Below, piece after piece: positions 1 through 8,326 of a stretch of 64,000 bases of DNA (positions within the stretch are counted from its first letter, which is position 1; each line of letters opens with the position of its first letter). Below the pieces are notes generated by a model, which worked only from the letters and a program-made list of their open reading frames with translations, made no database searches and was not told the origin of the DNA. The position numbers and the translations under genes are program-made. Source of the DNA: Bradyrhizobium sp. LTSP849. GTDB lineage: Bacteria > Pseudomonadota > Alphaproteobacteria > Rhizobiales > Xanthobacteraceae. Location of the stretch: positions 62,001 through 126,000 of the forward strand of contig NZ_JYMR01000017.1 in assembly GCF_000938255.1 (NCBI RefSeq). Reading direction: 5' to 3'.

Positions 1-103
1 CCGCTAAAGAGCGGCGGCGGCGACGGGCGAACAGGATGGTCGCGGCGTTGATCATGGCGCGCGGCTATAATGCCAGATGAGGTTTCCGTCAAGGTTCAAG
101 GCG

Positions 104-634
104 TCAGATTACCCGCCAGAGCCATTCCATGACCTTGGCGATCACGTCGCCGAACAGCAGCAGCGCCGCCGACCAGATCAGGGCCGAAACGAAATTGGCG
201 ACCTGGAAACTCCAATAGGGCATCTCGAAAATGCCGGCGGCGAGCGGCACCGAGGCGCGCAAGGGGCCGAAGAAGCGGCCGATGAAGATGCTGGGCACGC
301 CCCAGCTCCGCACGAAGGCCTCACCCCTCGGGAGCAGATCCGGATACCGCGAGAGCGGCCACATCTGCGCGACCTGCTCCTTGTAGCGGTAGCCGAACCA
401 GTAGGAGACCCAGTCGCCGAGCGCTGCCCCGATGCCGCCGGCAATCCAGAGCGGATAGAAGCTGATGCCGCTCACCCCGATCAGCGCGCCGATCGCCACC
501 AGCGCACCCCAGGCCGGGATCAGCAACGAGATGAACGCCAGCGATTCACCGAAGGCCAGCAGGAACACGATCGGAGCGGCCCAGGCCTGGTGAGCGCGCA
601 CGAAGTCGGCCAGCGCGTGCGCAAACTGCTCCAT
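104..634 (-). CDS. DedA/SNARE-associated family membrane protein
   Basis: Integral inner-membrane protein of the DedA (VTT/SNARE-associated) family. Members act in membrane homeostasis and probably lipid carrier scrambling; the substrate here is unknown. The 176-residue product has several hydrophobic segments and the family signature around FGESLAFISLLIP, then an Arg/Gly-rich re-entrant motif near GRFFGPLRASVPLAAG. I start it at the ATG ending at 634 because GGAAGG lies about 9 nt upstream. The frame stays open to 712, but that extension is not membrane-like and runs into a palindrome at 702-718. It is divergent from parE. The family call is firm; the exact role is not. Confidence 0.85.
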   Translation of the reverse strand: MEQFAHALADFVRAHQAWAAPIVFLLAFGESLAFISLLIPAWGALVAIGALIGVSGISFYPLWIAGGIGAALGDWVSYWFGYRYKEQVAQMWPLSRYPDLLPRGEAFVRSWGVPSIFIGRFFGPLRASVPLAAGIFEMPYWSFQVANFVSALIWSAALLLFGDVIAKVMEWLWRVI

Positions 635-701
635 TCCAGATAGCCTTCCCGCCCACCTCAGGGTCCTGCTCGATGAAAAGCACTGGTAAGCCAGGGACTT
701 G

Positions 702-718
702 TGTGACATCAAGTCACA
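702..718. promoter_or_regulatory. Perfect palindrome, candidate operator
   Basis: TGTGAC-atcaa-GTCACA is a perfect 6+6 inverted repeat with a 5-nt centre, in the 272-bp region between divergent dedA and parE. It resembles Crp/Fnr-type half sites, but the spacing differs by one base from the Crp consensus. Binding is inference. Confidence 0.35.
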
Positions 719-906
719 AATCCCGGCTCTGACCGGACCGGGACGTCAAATTGACGGGAATTGGCGGGCCTGCGGCGTAAAATCGCCGGGATTGGCTCCC
801 AACCACAGCGCCCGTCCCGCCTTGCGGTGACCTTTCCAAGCCAGAAGTGGCATAGTCACGCCAACCGATTCGCCGCTTCTGCGGCCCTCAAAGTGCATCA
901 AAATAT

Positions 907-2952
907 ATGTCCAAGCAATTGAAAACCAAAGCAAAAGACGACTTGTTCGGCGCCAACGAGCCGAAGACCCGGGCGCCCGCCAAGGCGGCCCCGCGGGCAG
1001 GCGGTGCCGAAGCCGACTACACGGCGGCCGACATTGAGGTGTTGGAAGGCCTGGAACCGGTCCGGCGCCGGCCCGGCATGTACATCGGCGGCACCGACGA
1101 GAAGGCGCTGCATCACCTCTTCGCCGAAGTCATCGACAACTCGATGGACGAGGCGTTGGCGGGACACGCGACCTTCATCGGGGTCGAGCTCAGCGCGGAC
1201 GGGTTCCTGACCGTCACCGACAACGGCCGTGGCATCCCGGTTGATCCGCATCCAAAATTTCCGAAGAAGTCGGCGCTCGAAGTCATCATGTGCACGCTGC
1301 ATTCGGGCGGCAAGTTCGACTCCAAGGTCTACGAGACCTCGGGCGGCCTGCACGGCGTCGGCATCTCCGTGGTGAACGCCCTCTCCTCCCTGCTCGAGGT
1401 CGAGGTCGCGCGCAGCCAGAAACTCTACCGCATGACATTCGAGCGCGGCCATCCCAAGGGCAAGCTCGAGGATCTCGGCAAGATCAACAACCGCCGCGGC
1501 ACGCGCGTGCGCTTCAAGCCGGATACCGACATTTTTGGCGCCAAGGCCGCGTTCAAGCCGCAGCGCCTGTTCAAGATGACGCGCTCGAAGGCCTATCTGT
1601 TCGGCGGCGTCGAGATCCGCTGGAATTGCGCGCCTGAGCTGTTGAAGGGCGTCGAGGACGTCCCGGCGGAAGCGACCTTCCACTTCCCCGGCGGCCTGAA
1701 GGATTATCTCGCAGCCGCCATCCACGCCGACACGCTGGTGCACCCCGACATCTTCTCCGGCAAGTCGGGCCGCAACGGCGCGCATGGCGCCTGCGAATGG
1801 GCGGTGGCCTGGACTGCGGACGCCGACGGCTTCCTGTCGTCCTACACCAACACCGTGCCGACGCCCGACGGCGGTACGCATGAGTCCGGCCTGCGCAGCG
1901 CGCTGCTACGCGGCCTGAAGGACCACGCCGAGCGCGTTGGTCAGGGCAAGCGCGCCGCCTCCATCACCTCGGAAGACGTGATGGTCGGTGCGGCCGTAAT
2001 GCTCTCCGTGTTCGTGCGCGAGCCTGAATTCCAGGGCCAGACCAAGGATCGTCTCGCCACTGCCGAAGCGCAGCGCATCGTCGAACAGGCGATGAAGGAT
2101 CCGTTCGACCATTGGCTGTCGGGCAATCCCAACATGGCCAACAGGCTGCTCGATTTCGTGGTCGATCGCGCCGAGGAGCGGCTGCGCCGGCGGCAAGAGA
2201 AAGAGACCGCGCGGAAAACCGCGGGCAAGAAGCTGCGCCTCCCGGGCAAGCTCGCCGACTGTAGCGACGCCGGCACTGAAGGCTCCGAGCTCTTCATCGT
2301 CGAGGGTGACTCGGCAGGCGGCAGCGCCAAGCAGGCGCGCGACCGCAAGACCCAGGCCGTGCTGCCGTTGCGCGGCAAGATCCTCAACGTCGCCTCCGCC
2401 GGCAAGGACAAGCTGACTGCGAACGCCCAGCTCTCCGACCTCGTGCAGGCGATCGGTTGCGGCATGCTCGCGCAGTATCGCGAAGAGGATTTGCGCTATC
2501 AGCGCATCATCATCATGACCGACGCCGACGTCGACGGTGCCCACATCGCTTCGCTGCTGATCACCTTCTTCTACCGGCAGATGCGGCCGCTGATCGACCA
2601 GGGCCACCTCTTCCTCGCGGTGCCGCCGCTCTACAAGCTGACTCACGGCACCAAGTCGATCTACGCCCGCGACGACGCGCACAAGGAGGCGCTGATCAAG
2701 AGCGAGTTCAACGCCAATGCAAAGGTCGAGGTGAATCGCTTCAAAGGCCTCGGCGAGATGATGCCGGCGCAGCTCAAGGAGACCACCATGGATCCGGCCA
2801 GGCGGACCATGCTGAAGGTGGTCCTGCTCGCCGACGACCGCGACACCACGGCGGATTCGGTGGAGCGCCTGATGGGCACCAAGGCGGAAGCGCGCTTTGC
2901 GTTCATCTCCGACAAGGCCGAGTTCGCCAACGAGGATCTGCTCGACGTCTGA
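907..2952 (+). CDS. parE: DNA topoisomerase IV subunit B (ParE)
   Basis: ATPase subunit of topoisomerase IV, which with ParC decatenates replicated chromosomes. The GHKL ATPase shows RRRPGMYIG at 53-61, the Asn/Glu helix EVIDNSMDEA at 74-83, DNGRGIP at 105-111 and GGLHGVG at 146-152. The TOPRIM domain starts near residue 461 with EGDSAGGSAKQ and PLRGKILN, and has the metal motif DADVDG near 540. The 681-residue length and the lack of the longer GyrB C-terminal insertion favour ParE over GyrB. No strong Shine-Dalgarno precedes the ATG; the context is the A/T-rich AAAATAT. An intrinsic terminator follows. parC is not in the window. Confidence 0.93.
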   Translation: MSKQLKTKAKDDLFGANEPKTRAPAKAAPRAGGAEADYTAADIEVLEGLEPVRRRPGMYIGGTDEKALHHLFAEVIDNSMDEALAGHATFIGVELSADGFLTVTDNGRGIPVDPHPKFPKKSALEVIMCTLHSGGKFDSKVYETSGGLHGVGISVVNALSSLLEVEVARSQKLYRMTFERGHPKGKLEDLGKINNRRGTRVRFKPDTDIFGAKAAFKPQRLFKMTRSKAYLFGGVEIRWNCAPELLKGVEDVPAEATFHFPGGLKDYLAAAIHADTLVHPDIFSGKSGRNGAHGACEWAVAWTADADGFLSSYTNTVPTPDGGTHESGLRSALLRGLKDHAERVGQGKRAASITSEDVMVGAAVMLSVFVREPEFQGQTKDRLATAEAQRIVEQAMKDPFDHWLSGNPNMANRLLDFVVDRAEERLRRRQEKETARKTAGKKLRLPGKLADCSDAGTEGSELFIVEGDSAGGSAKQARDRKTQAVLPLRGKILNVASAGKDKLTANAQLSDLVQAIGCGMLAQYREEDLRYQRIIIMTDADVDGAHIASLLITFFYRQMRPLIDQGHLFLAVPPLYKLTHGTKSIYARDDAHKEALIKSEFNANAKVEVNRFKGLGEMMPAQLKETTMDPARRTMLKVVLLADDRDTTADSVERLMGTKAEARFAFISDKAEFANEDLLDV

Positions 2953-2970
2953 AGTCGCGATTTTCCATCA

Positions 2971-2999
2971 AAAGCCCCGGCTCAAGGCCGGGGCTTTTT
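2971..2999 (+). terminator. Rho-independent terminator of parE
   Basis: The stem AAAGCCCCGGC / GCCGGGGCTTT has a 5-nt loop and ends in a T tract, 18 bp after the parE stop. The same stem core recurs at 4175, 5485 and 5757. Confidence 0.9.
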
Positions 3000-3292
3000 C
3001 ATTTTTGGCGGCTGCACAGCGCTTTCCCGATGATTCCTGCCGAGCGATCGGCACGCGAATTCGCGACTCGGCCAACGACTCACCAGCGCCAAAGGCTGAG
3101 GCAAGACTGCCTCCGTTTCGGACAAAGCCGAATTGCTAACGAGAAGTTACCCGAAACCAAAATCCGAACATTCTACTAAGTATTTGAATCTACATCATTT
3201 TTATTGAATCTGTGATGCGCCCACAAATCCGTGCCGGCCGGCGTTTTCCGGCGACTGTGCCTGCCCTGCAACAGCATTTCGGCGAGAAGCGT

Positions 3293-3298
3293 CTATAG
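3293..3298 (+). promoter_or_regulatory. Possible -10 element of the porin gene
   Basis: TATAGT lies about 70 nt before the start codon. No convincing -35 sits at 17 bp; TGCAAC is 20 bp upstream. Weak call. Confidence 0.3.
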
Positions 3299-3366
3299 TC
3301 CGGGCATCAGATGACACGAACTTCAGTGCGCTCGCGCCTGCTACAGACCAAGTTGGGGATTTTATC

Positions 3367-4152
3367 ATGAAGAAGATTTTGCTGGCTCTGACCGCGGTTG
3401 CGGCGATGACCGGTTCGGCCTCGGCGGCCGACCTTGCTGCCCGTCCTTACGTGAAGGCCCCGATGATGGCGCCTGTCGCCAATTGGACCGGCTTCTACAT
3501 CTTCGGCGGTGGCGGCGGCGGTCTTTCGAACTCCGACCAGTCCATCCAGTCGACCGTCGGCGCGGTTCCGCTGACCATCACTCAGCGTCAGGGTGGCTCG
3601 GGCTGGTTCGGCACCGTTGGTCTCGGCTACGATTGGCAGTTCAGCGGCACCTGGGTCGCCGGCGTGTTCGCTGACGGTCAGTTCGGCAGCCTCCGCTCGA
3701 CCGTGCAGGATCCGCTCCTCGGCCTCACCGGCAACCAGAAGCTGGAAGATTCCTGGGCCGCTGGTGTGCGCCTCGGCTGGCTGGTTGCTCCGAATGTTCT
3801 CTCCTACGTCAACGGCGGTTACTCGGGCGCTCACTTCGGCAGCACGGGCTTCACCACCTTGGCTGGCGGTCCGAGCGGCATCCACCTCAACGGCTACAAC
3901 CGCAACGGCTTCTTCGTCGGCGGCGGTGTCGAGAACAGCCTGAACATGTTCGGTATCTCTTCGCCCGGCTGGTTCATGAAGACCGAATATCGCTCGGCCT
4001 TCTACAATGCGAAGACCCGGGACGAGCTCTCCGACGCCACCAACCTGCCGACCGGCGTCAACAGCATCCGCGCCAACAGCTGGAACCAGACGATTTCGAC
4101 CTCGCTGGTCTACCGCTTCAACTGGACCGGTCCGGTCGTCGCGAAGTACTGA
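3367..4152 (+). CDS. Outer-membrane beta-barrel protein (Omp25/Omp31-like)
   Basis: Predicted 8-stranded outer-membrane barrel of the rhizobial Omp25/Omp31 (outer-membrane immunogenic protein) type. A Sec signal peptide ends in GSASA-AD near residue 21. It is followed by the ADLAARPYVKAP linker and the WTGFYIFGG first strand typical of these proteins. Alternating aromatic and glycine-rich strands continue to a C-terminal YRFNWTGPVVAKY, which fits the terminal aromatic strand. GGGGA precedes the ATG. The gene is flanked by terminators, so it is probably monocistronic. A paralogue with the same N-terminal design lies at 5825-6592. Pore activity is not shown; the role may be structural. Confidence 0.88.
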   Translation: MKKILLALTAVAAMTGSASAADLAARPYVKAPMMAPVANWTGFYIFGGGGGGLSNSDQSIQSTVGAVPLTITQRQGGSGWFGTVGLGYDWQFSGTWVAGVFADGQFGSLRSTVQDPLLGLTGNQKLEDSWAAGVRLGWLVAPNVLSYVNGGYSGAHFGSTGFTTLAGGPSGIHLNGYNRNGFFVGGGVENSLNMFGISSPGWFMKTEYRSAFYNAKTRDELSDATNLPTGVNSIRANSWNQTISTSLVYRFNWTGPVVAKY

Positions 4153-4482
4153 TCTGAACGCAAGTTCAAACGTCAAAGCCCCGGCATCGTCCGGGGCTTT
4201 TTCGTTTTGGAAGGCTTGAGCGACCGATACTCGCCTTCAAGGCTCGATATGAGCGGTCGAGCGATTCTTCGATCGCTGACGAATGGGTATCGGCGATCGC
4301 CTTGCACCATCCGCGACGCCCAAGATGATCTTCCGCGCGGACATGCGTCCTCCCCGCGGCCTGCGCTCGCAGCCATTGTATCCGTACCGAAGCTACGGCT
4401 AATCTGGCCGCAAGTTTTCGCGACCTGCGGCGATCGTTCATGCCGCGAGCCGCGGCAGAAGCGGACCCATGGGGAGGAATGC
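4153..4482. other. Intergenic gap with porin terminator
   Basis: A 330-bp gap. The terminator at 4175-4207 occupies the first part. The rest shows no recognisable gene or repeat and presumably carries the promoter of the 4483 gene. Confidence 0.5.
4175..4207 (+). terminator. Rho-independent terminator of porin gene
   Basis: Stem AAAGCCCCGG (4175-4184) pairs with CCGGGGCTTT (4191-4200), followed by TTCGTTTT. It lies 22 bp past the stop codon. Confidence 0.9.
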
Positions 4483-4668
4483 ATGCGCAGATTTCTGCTG
4501 ATCGCAGGCCTGTTTGCTCTCACCGTCGGGCTGCTCTGGATCGGGCAAGGCACGGGCACCGTCGCCTGGCCGCGATCGAGCTTCATGGTCAACCAGCTGC
4601 AATGGGCCGGCTATGGCGCAGCCATGGCCGGTTTCGGGCTGGTGCTGATCTGGCAGAGCAACCAATAG
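4483..4668 (+). CDS. Small two-helix membrane protein, unknown function
   Basis: A 61-residue product starting at the ATG at 4483, with a strong GGGGAGGA Shine-Dalgarno 5-12 nt upstream. The frame is open from 4207, but upstream codons have no such signal. Two hydrophobic segments are visible: MRRFLLIAGLFALTVGLLWI at the N terminus and a second near AGYGAAMAGFGLVLIW, separated by a short polar stretch. It sits 21 bp before the short-chain dehydrogenase on the same strand, so the two may be cotranscribed. I do not recognise a family or function. Confidence 0.7.
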   Translation: MRRFLLIAGLFALTVGLLWIGQGTGTVAWPRSSFMVNQLQWAGYGAAMAGFGLVLIWQSNQ

Positions 4669-4689
4669 AAGAAACCAGGGAATAAAAGC

Positions 4690-5460
4690 ATGACATCCAG
4701 CCGGTTCGATCTCCGCGGCAAAGTCGCGATCGTCACAGGAGGCAATGGCGGCATCGGGCTCGGCCTGGCGCACGGACTAGCCGATGCCGGGGCCGATATC
4801 GCGGTGGTCGGACGTAACGAAACGAAGTCCGCCGCGGCGGTCGCAGATCTCAAGCAGCGCGGCGTCAAAGCGATCGCGGTCACAACCGACGTGACGGACA
4901 AGGCGGCGATCACCTCGATGATCGAGCGCGTGACAAAGGAGCTCGGCCGTATCGACATCCTCATCAACAACGCCGGCATGAGCATCCGCAAGCCGCCCCA
5001 CGAGCTCGAGCTCGATGAATGGAACAAGGTCATCTCGACCAACCTCACCAGCGCCTTTCTGTGCTCGAAGGCCGCCTACCCCGCGCTCAAGGCGTCGGGC
5101 AACGGCAAGGTGATCAATATCGGCTCGATGATGTCGATCTTCGGCGCAAGCTTCGCGACGGCCTATGCGGCGAGCAAGGGCGGCATCGTGCAGTACACCC
5201 GCGCCTGCGCCAACGCCTGGGCGCCCGACAACATCCAGGTCAATGCCATCCTGCCAGGCTGGATCGATACTGACTTGACGCGCGGCGCACGGCAGCAAGT
5301 GTCGGGACTGCACGAGCGTGTGCTGGCGCGCACGCCTGCGGGACGCTGGGGCGACATCGACGACTTCGCGGGCATCGCGGTGTTCCTGGCCTCACCCGCG
5401 TCCGCTTTCGTCACGGGCACGGCGATCCCCGTCGATGGCGGATTCTCGGTGATGGCCTAA
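4690..5460 (+). CDS. SDR family NAD(P)-dependent oxidoreductase
   Basis: Classical short-chain dehydrogenase of 256 residues. The Rossmann cofactor motif TGGNGGIG is at 16-23, the NNAG structural motif at 93-96, and the catalytic Ser146, Tyr159 and Lys163 (YAASK) are all present. The C-terminal PVDGGFSVM is typical of the family. Overall it most resembles sugar or 2-deoxy-gluconate-type dehydrogenases, but the substrate cannot be told from sequence. It follows a small membrane protein on the same strand, and a perfect hairpin lies 24 bp after its stop. Class call strong; substrate unknown. Confidence 0.88.
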   Translation: MTSSRFDLRGKVAIVTGGNGGIGLGLAHGLADAGADIAVVGRNETKSAAAVADLKQRGVKAIAVTTDVTDKAAITSMIERVTKELGRIDILINNAGMSIRKPPHELELDEWNKVISTNLTSAFLCSKAAYPALKASGNGKVINIGSMMSIFGASFATAYAASKGGIVQYTRACANAWAPDNIQVNAILPGWIDTDLTRGARQQVSGLHERVLARTPAGRWGDIDDFAGIAVFLASPASAFVTGTAIPVDGGFSVMA

Positions 5461-5484
5461 GACGTGTGTCCGGCCTACGAAAAA

Positions 5485-5510
5485 AAAGCCCCGGCATATG
5501 CCGGGGCTTT
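5485..5510. terminator. Perfect palindromic terminator after SDR gene
   Basis: A 26-bp perfect palindrome, AAAGCCCCGGCAT / ATGCCGGGGCTTT. The longer A/T run (A7 at 5481-5487) gives the U tract to leftward transcripts, so it may act mainly on the minus strand or in both directions. Confidence 0.75.
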
Positions 5511-5749
5511 GCTCTGGCGATGGGCCCCTGACCACGCGCAACCGCTGTTGGCGATGGATGCAGGTTCACTTTCCGTACGTGCGTTGCGCGGACGCCACAA
5601 AAATAGGCAAATACTACTGACGCATTGCACTTATATGCACATAGAAGTCCATATTCCAGCTCCAGAAATGAAGCCGGAACCCCTTGCTGCGCGACCCGCA
5701 AAACGAAGGAGTGCCGGGGGAATCGCCCTGGAGCTTCGCTGTCTCACCC

Positions 5750-5779
5750 AAAAAGAAGCCCCGGTCGAAGCCGGGGCCT
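5750..5779 (-). terminator. Rho-independent terminator of second porin gene
   Basis: GCCCCGG (5759-5765) pairs with CCGGGGC (5771-5777). Read leftward, it is followed by a T5 tract. It lies about 48 bp past the stop of the 5825-6592 gene. Confidence 0.8.
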
Positions 5780-5824
5780 TAATTGTTGGTCGTGCTCTTT
5801 TTTGCTGATCGTTCGTTGACGTGC

Positions 5825-6592
5825 TCAGTAGCGCGCGATGACCGGCGCGTCGAACTTGTAGCTCGCGCGGACAACGGCCCACTGGATGTCACGCGGCTTG
5901 GCATCGAAGCTGTAATTGCCCGAGGTGCCGCCAAGCTGATAGGTCTGGCTGGCGAAGGCCGCGTAATTGTACTCGAGGCCGACGATCCAGTTGCGGGTGA
6001 TGCCGTATTCCCAACCGGCGCCGACGGTCCAGCCGTTGGCCCAGTGGGTTTGACCACCCGAACCCGTGAACGGGCCGACCGTGTCGGAGACGTTGATACG
6101 GTTGTTCACGCCGGCATAGCCGCCCTTGATGTAGAAGAGGTTGTTCTGCACGGCAAAGCCGGCGCGGCCGACAACGGTCGCGAGAACGTTCGCACGCCAG
6201 CTGAAGACGTCGTCGCCAGCGCCGAACGCGGTGTTGACGACGGTGCCCTTGTTGTTGAGGCCGGAGATCGTGCCTTCCATGCCGAACACGTAGTTGTTGG
6301 CCTGCCAGTTGTAGCCGATCTGGGCGCCACCCATGATGCCGGCACTACGCTGACGATAGCCCTGGCCAGGCGTCAGATCGCCGAACGGCGCACCGACGCC
6401 ATTGTTGATGAACTGCTCATTGGTCCAGGCGCCACCGATATGGCCGCCGACATAGAAGCCGGTCCAGTTGAACAGCGGCTCCGCATAAGCGGGCGCCTTC
6501 GTGTAGCGCGCGCCGAGATCGGCAGCGGAAGCGGCGCCAGTCGAAACTAGAGCGGTCGTGCAGGCGAAGGCAGCAATCAACTTGTTACGCAT
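5825..6592 (-). CDS. Outer-membrane beta-barrel protein (Omp25/Omp31-like), paralogue
   Basis: A 255-residue barrel protein with a signal peptide ending in AASA-AD near residue 24, the linker ADLGARYTKAPAY, then NWTGFYVGGHIGG as the first strand. It ends in a C-terminal aromatic strand VRASYKFDAPVIARY. It shares the N-terminal layout of the 3367-4152 protein but differs in loops and strands, so this is an old duplication rather than a recent one. GGGG lies 7-10 nt before the ATG. The palindrome TCAAATTTGA at 6641-6650 sits in its upstream region. Flanking terminators suggest a single-gene unit. Likely outer-membrane structural protein; transport role unproven. Confidence 0.87.
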   Translation of the reverse strand: MRNKLIAAFACTTALVSTGAASAADLGARYTKAPAYAEPLFNWTGFYVGGHIGGAWTNEQFINNGVGAPFGDLTPGQGYRQRSAGIMGGAQIGYNWQANNYVFGMEGTISGLNNKGTVVNTAFGAGDDVFSWRANVLATVVGRAGFAVQNNLFYIKGGYAGVNNRINVSDTVGPFTGSGGQTHWANGWTVGAGWEYGITRNWIVGLEYNYAAFASQTYQLGGTSGNYSFDAKPRDIQWAVVRASYKFDAPVIARY

Positions 6593-6770
6593 GGTACACC
6601 CCGTGTCCTTTGATGGCGCACGCTCACACGCAGTTCTTACTCAAATTTGAATCAAGAAAGTTAAGGCGCCGGATTCGCCAATGGCGGTCCTTGAATCCGT
6701 TGGCGCTGTTGCACGCGCGCAACGCGCGGCGCGCAATTTAACGCGAAATTATCCCTACCGAATTGCTGCG

Positions 6771-8027
6771 CTATGGCGCAGGTGCGGCTTTCGATTGCAC
6801 ATGCTCTGGCCGGACGCCGAGCGCAAGGAAGCGCGCCGGAATACCCTGGAGCCATGGCAGCGCGGTGATGAGGCGAATGATCAGCGGCACCTTCATCGGC
6901 TGGTTGCCCGGCTTCAAGGCGCCGCTGATGATGTTGTTCTGCACGACCACCTGCATCGCCTGCGTCATCTTCACCGGAAACTCGCGGCGGCGGCGCACGG
7001 CATCGAGTTCACCCTCGGATGGACAGCCGCGCGTCAGCTTGTCCGCAAGCAGGTTCGCGGTCGCGACCGCATCCTGCACGGCGAGGTTGACCCCGACGCC
7101 TCCGACTGGTGACATCGCATGCGCGGCATCGCCGATGCAGAGCAGGCCCGGCCGCGTCCAGCGTGGCAGGCGGTTGATCGCGACGGTGAGAAGCTTGACG
7201 TCGTCAAAGCTCTTCACGTCGGCAATTCCGCGCTTGAGGACCGGCGCCATGCGCACGACATCGTCGAGCAGCGCCTGCAATCCCCTCGCCTTCACCGCAT
7301 CGTATTGACCCTTGGCGATGACATAGGCGCATTGCCAATAGTCGCCGCGGTCGAAGGTGATCATCATCTTGCCGGGCTCGACGCGCGCGAACACATTCTC
7401 GGTCTCGTCGGGAGTCCGCCCGGCGCGGAACCACAGGACGTCCATCGGCGCGCCGATCTCCTCGACCTCGAGGCCCGCGCGCTCGCGCACCGTGGAATGC
7501 CGGCCGTCGCAGGCGATGGTGAGGTCGGCCTCGATGTCAACGATGCCATCCGGCGTCCTCGCACGCACGCCGGCGATGGTCTCGCCGCGGCGGATCAGGT
7601 CGACCGCCTCCGTGCTCATCATCACCTTGAGCGCGGCGAAGCGCTGGCCCGCCTCGCGCAGGAAGTTCAGAAAATCCCATTGCGGCATGAAGGCGATGAA
7701 AGGGTATTTCGTGTTGAGCCGGCCAAGATCGGCGATCCGCACCGGCGTGCCGCCGAACAGGCCGTCCATCTTCTGCAAGCGCTGATGCGGCAGCTTCAAA
7801 AATCCGTCGATCAGGCCGAGCTCGTCCATCACCTGAAGCGTCGAGGGATGCACGGTGTCGCCGCGAAAGTCACGGAAGAAATCGGCATGCTTCTCCAGCA
7901 CCACGACATCGATGCCGGCGCGTCCCAGGAGATAGCCGAGCATCATGCCCGCCGGCCCGCCGCCGACGATGCAGCACCGGGCTTTTAGGGAGCGCGATGC
8001 GGGGTGATCCGATGTGGCTGTGTCCAT
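6771..8027 (-). CDS. FAD-dependent monooxygenase (PHBH-like fold)
   Basis: Flavoprotein monooxygenase of group A (p-hydroxybenzoate hydroxylase type), 418 residues. The FAD-binding GGGPAG is at 22-27, the DG motif CDGRHS at 173-178, and the GD motif IGDAAHAMSPVGGVG at 298-312. The start is the ATG at 8027, which has GGAGCAGG just upstream. The frame extends to 8270, but that extension is translated out of a palindromic repeat and is not coding. Such enzymes hydroxylate aromatics or act on polyketide-like substrates; this one's substrate is unknown. The caspase-like gene lies upstream on the same strand, about 300 bp away, with the repeat between. Confidence 0.88.
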   Translation of the reverse strand: MDTATSDHPASRSLKARCCIVGGGPAGMMLGYLLGRAGIDVVVLEKHADFFRDFRGDTVHPSTLQVMDELGLIDGFLKLPHQRLQKMDGLFGGTPVRIADLGRLNTKYPFIAFMPQWDFLNFLREAGQRFAALKVMMSTEAVDLIRRGETIAGVRARTPDGIVDIEADLTIACDGRHSTVRERAGLEVEEIGAPMDVLWFRAGRTPDETENVFARVEPGKMMITFDRGDYWQCAYVIAKGQYDAVKARGLQALLDDVVRMAPVLKRGIADVKSFDDVKLLTVAINRLPRWTRPGLLCIGDAAHAMSPVGGVGVNLAVQDAVATANLLADKLTRGCPSEGELDAVRRRREFPVKMTQAMQVVVQNNIISGALKPGNQPMKVPLIIRLITALPWLQGIPARFLALGVRPEHVQSKAAPAP

Positions 8028-8143
8028 AATCCTGCTCCGCTGGCACTTCGATCTGCAATACGGATTGTAGCGCCAGCCTGCGTCACGGATAGGCCCCCTG
8101 ACAACGTCCAAGATGTGTTCGGGACCGCGCGCAGAAGATCGAT
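8028..8143. other. Upstream region of monooxygenase
   Basis: Together with the repeat at 8144-8292 this forms a 299-bp gap. Nothing else recognisable is present; it presumably carries the monooxygenase promoter. Confidence 0.4.
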
Positions 8144-8292
8144 CCGTCATCCTGAGGTGCGAGATTCGCGGTGCAAGCGCACCGCGGAGCGAGCCTCGAA
8201 GGATGGACGGCCGAGATGCAGCCGGGCCGCACATCCTTCGAGGCTCGGCTTGCTGTGCGTTGCACCGCAAGCCTCACACCTCAGGATGACGG
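8144..8292. repeat. Compound palindromic intergenic repeat (CATCCTGAGG family)
   Basis: Outer arms CCGTCATCCTGAGGTG (8144-8159) and CACCTCAGGATGACGG (8277-8292) are exact reverse complements. Inner arms CCTCGAAGGATG and CATCCTTCGAGG repeat the pattern, so the whole 149-bp unit can fold into a long branched hairpin. A diverged copy of the family lies at 19600-19703. Elements like this are abundant in rhizobial genomes. Confidence 0.85.
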
Positions 8293-8326
8293 GTTGGGAG
8301 TGTACGCGCTGGATCGACGACGCCGC

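Larger units (their letters stand above)
2953..3366. other. Intergenic: parE terminator plus porin promoter region
   Basis: A 414-bp gap. It opens with the parE terminator at 2971-2999. It closes with an AT-rich stretch at 3170-3215 and a possible -10 TATAGT at 3293-3298 for the porin at 3367. Short frames here lack coding character, and I see no RNA gene. Confidence 0.6.
5461..5824. other. Intergenic gap between convergent genes, two terminators
   Basis: A 364-bp gap between the convergent SDR and porin genes. Hairpins sit at both ends (5485-5510 and 5757-5777). The 5580-5680 middle is locally AT-rich but holds no credible gene. The frame at 5464-5808 is an artefact of the terminators. Confidence 0.55.

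Noticed and set aside
1..55. Reverse-strand frame from an ATG at 55 running off the left edge (MINAATILFARRRR)
   Set aside because: Only 18 codons are visible, with no clear ribosome site; not enough to call a gene.
5464..5808. 114-codon frame between SDR and porin genes
   Set aside because: It runs through two terminators and an AT-rich spacer and has no protein-like features.
8028..8270. N-terminal extension of the FAD monooxygenase
   Set aside because: It is translated from a palindromic repeat; the ATG at 8027 has a ribosome site and fits the family start.
8144..8292. Possible CRISPR or insertion-sequence remnant
   Set aside because: One nested inverted repeat, no regular spacers, no transposase and no target-site duplication seen.
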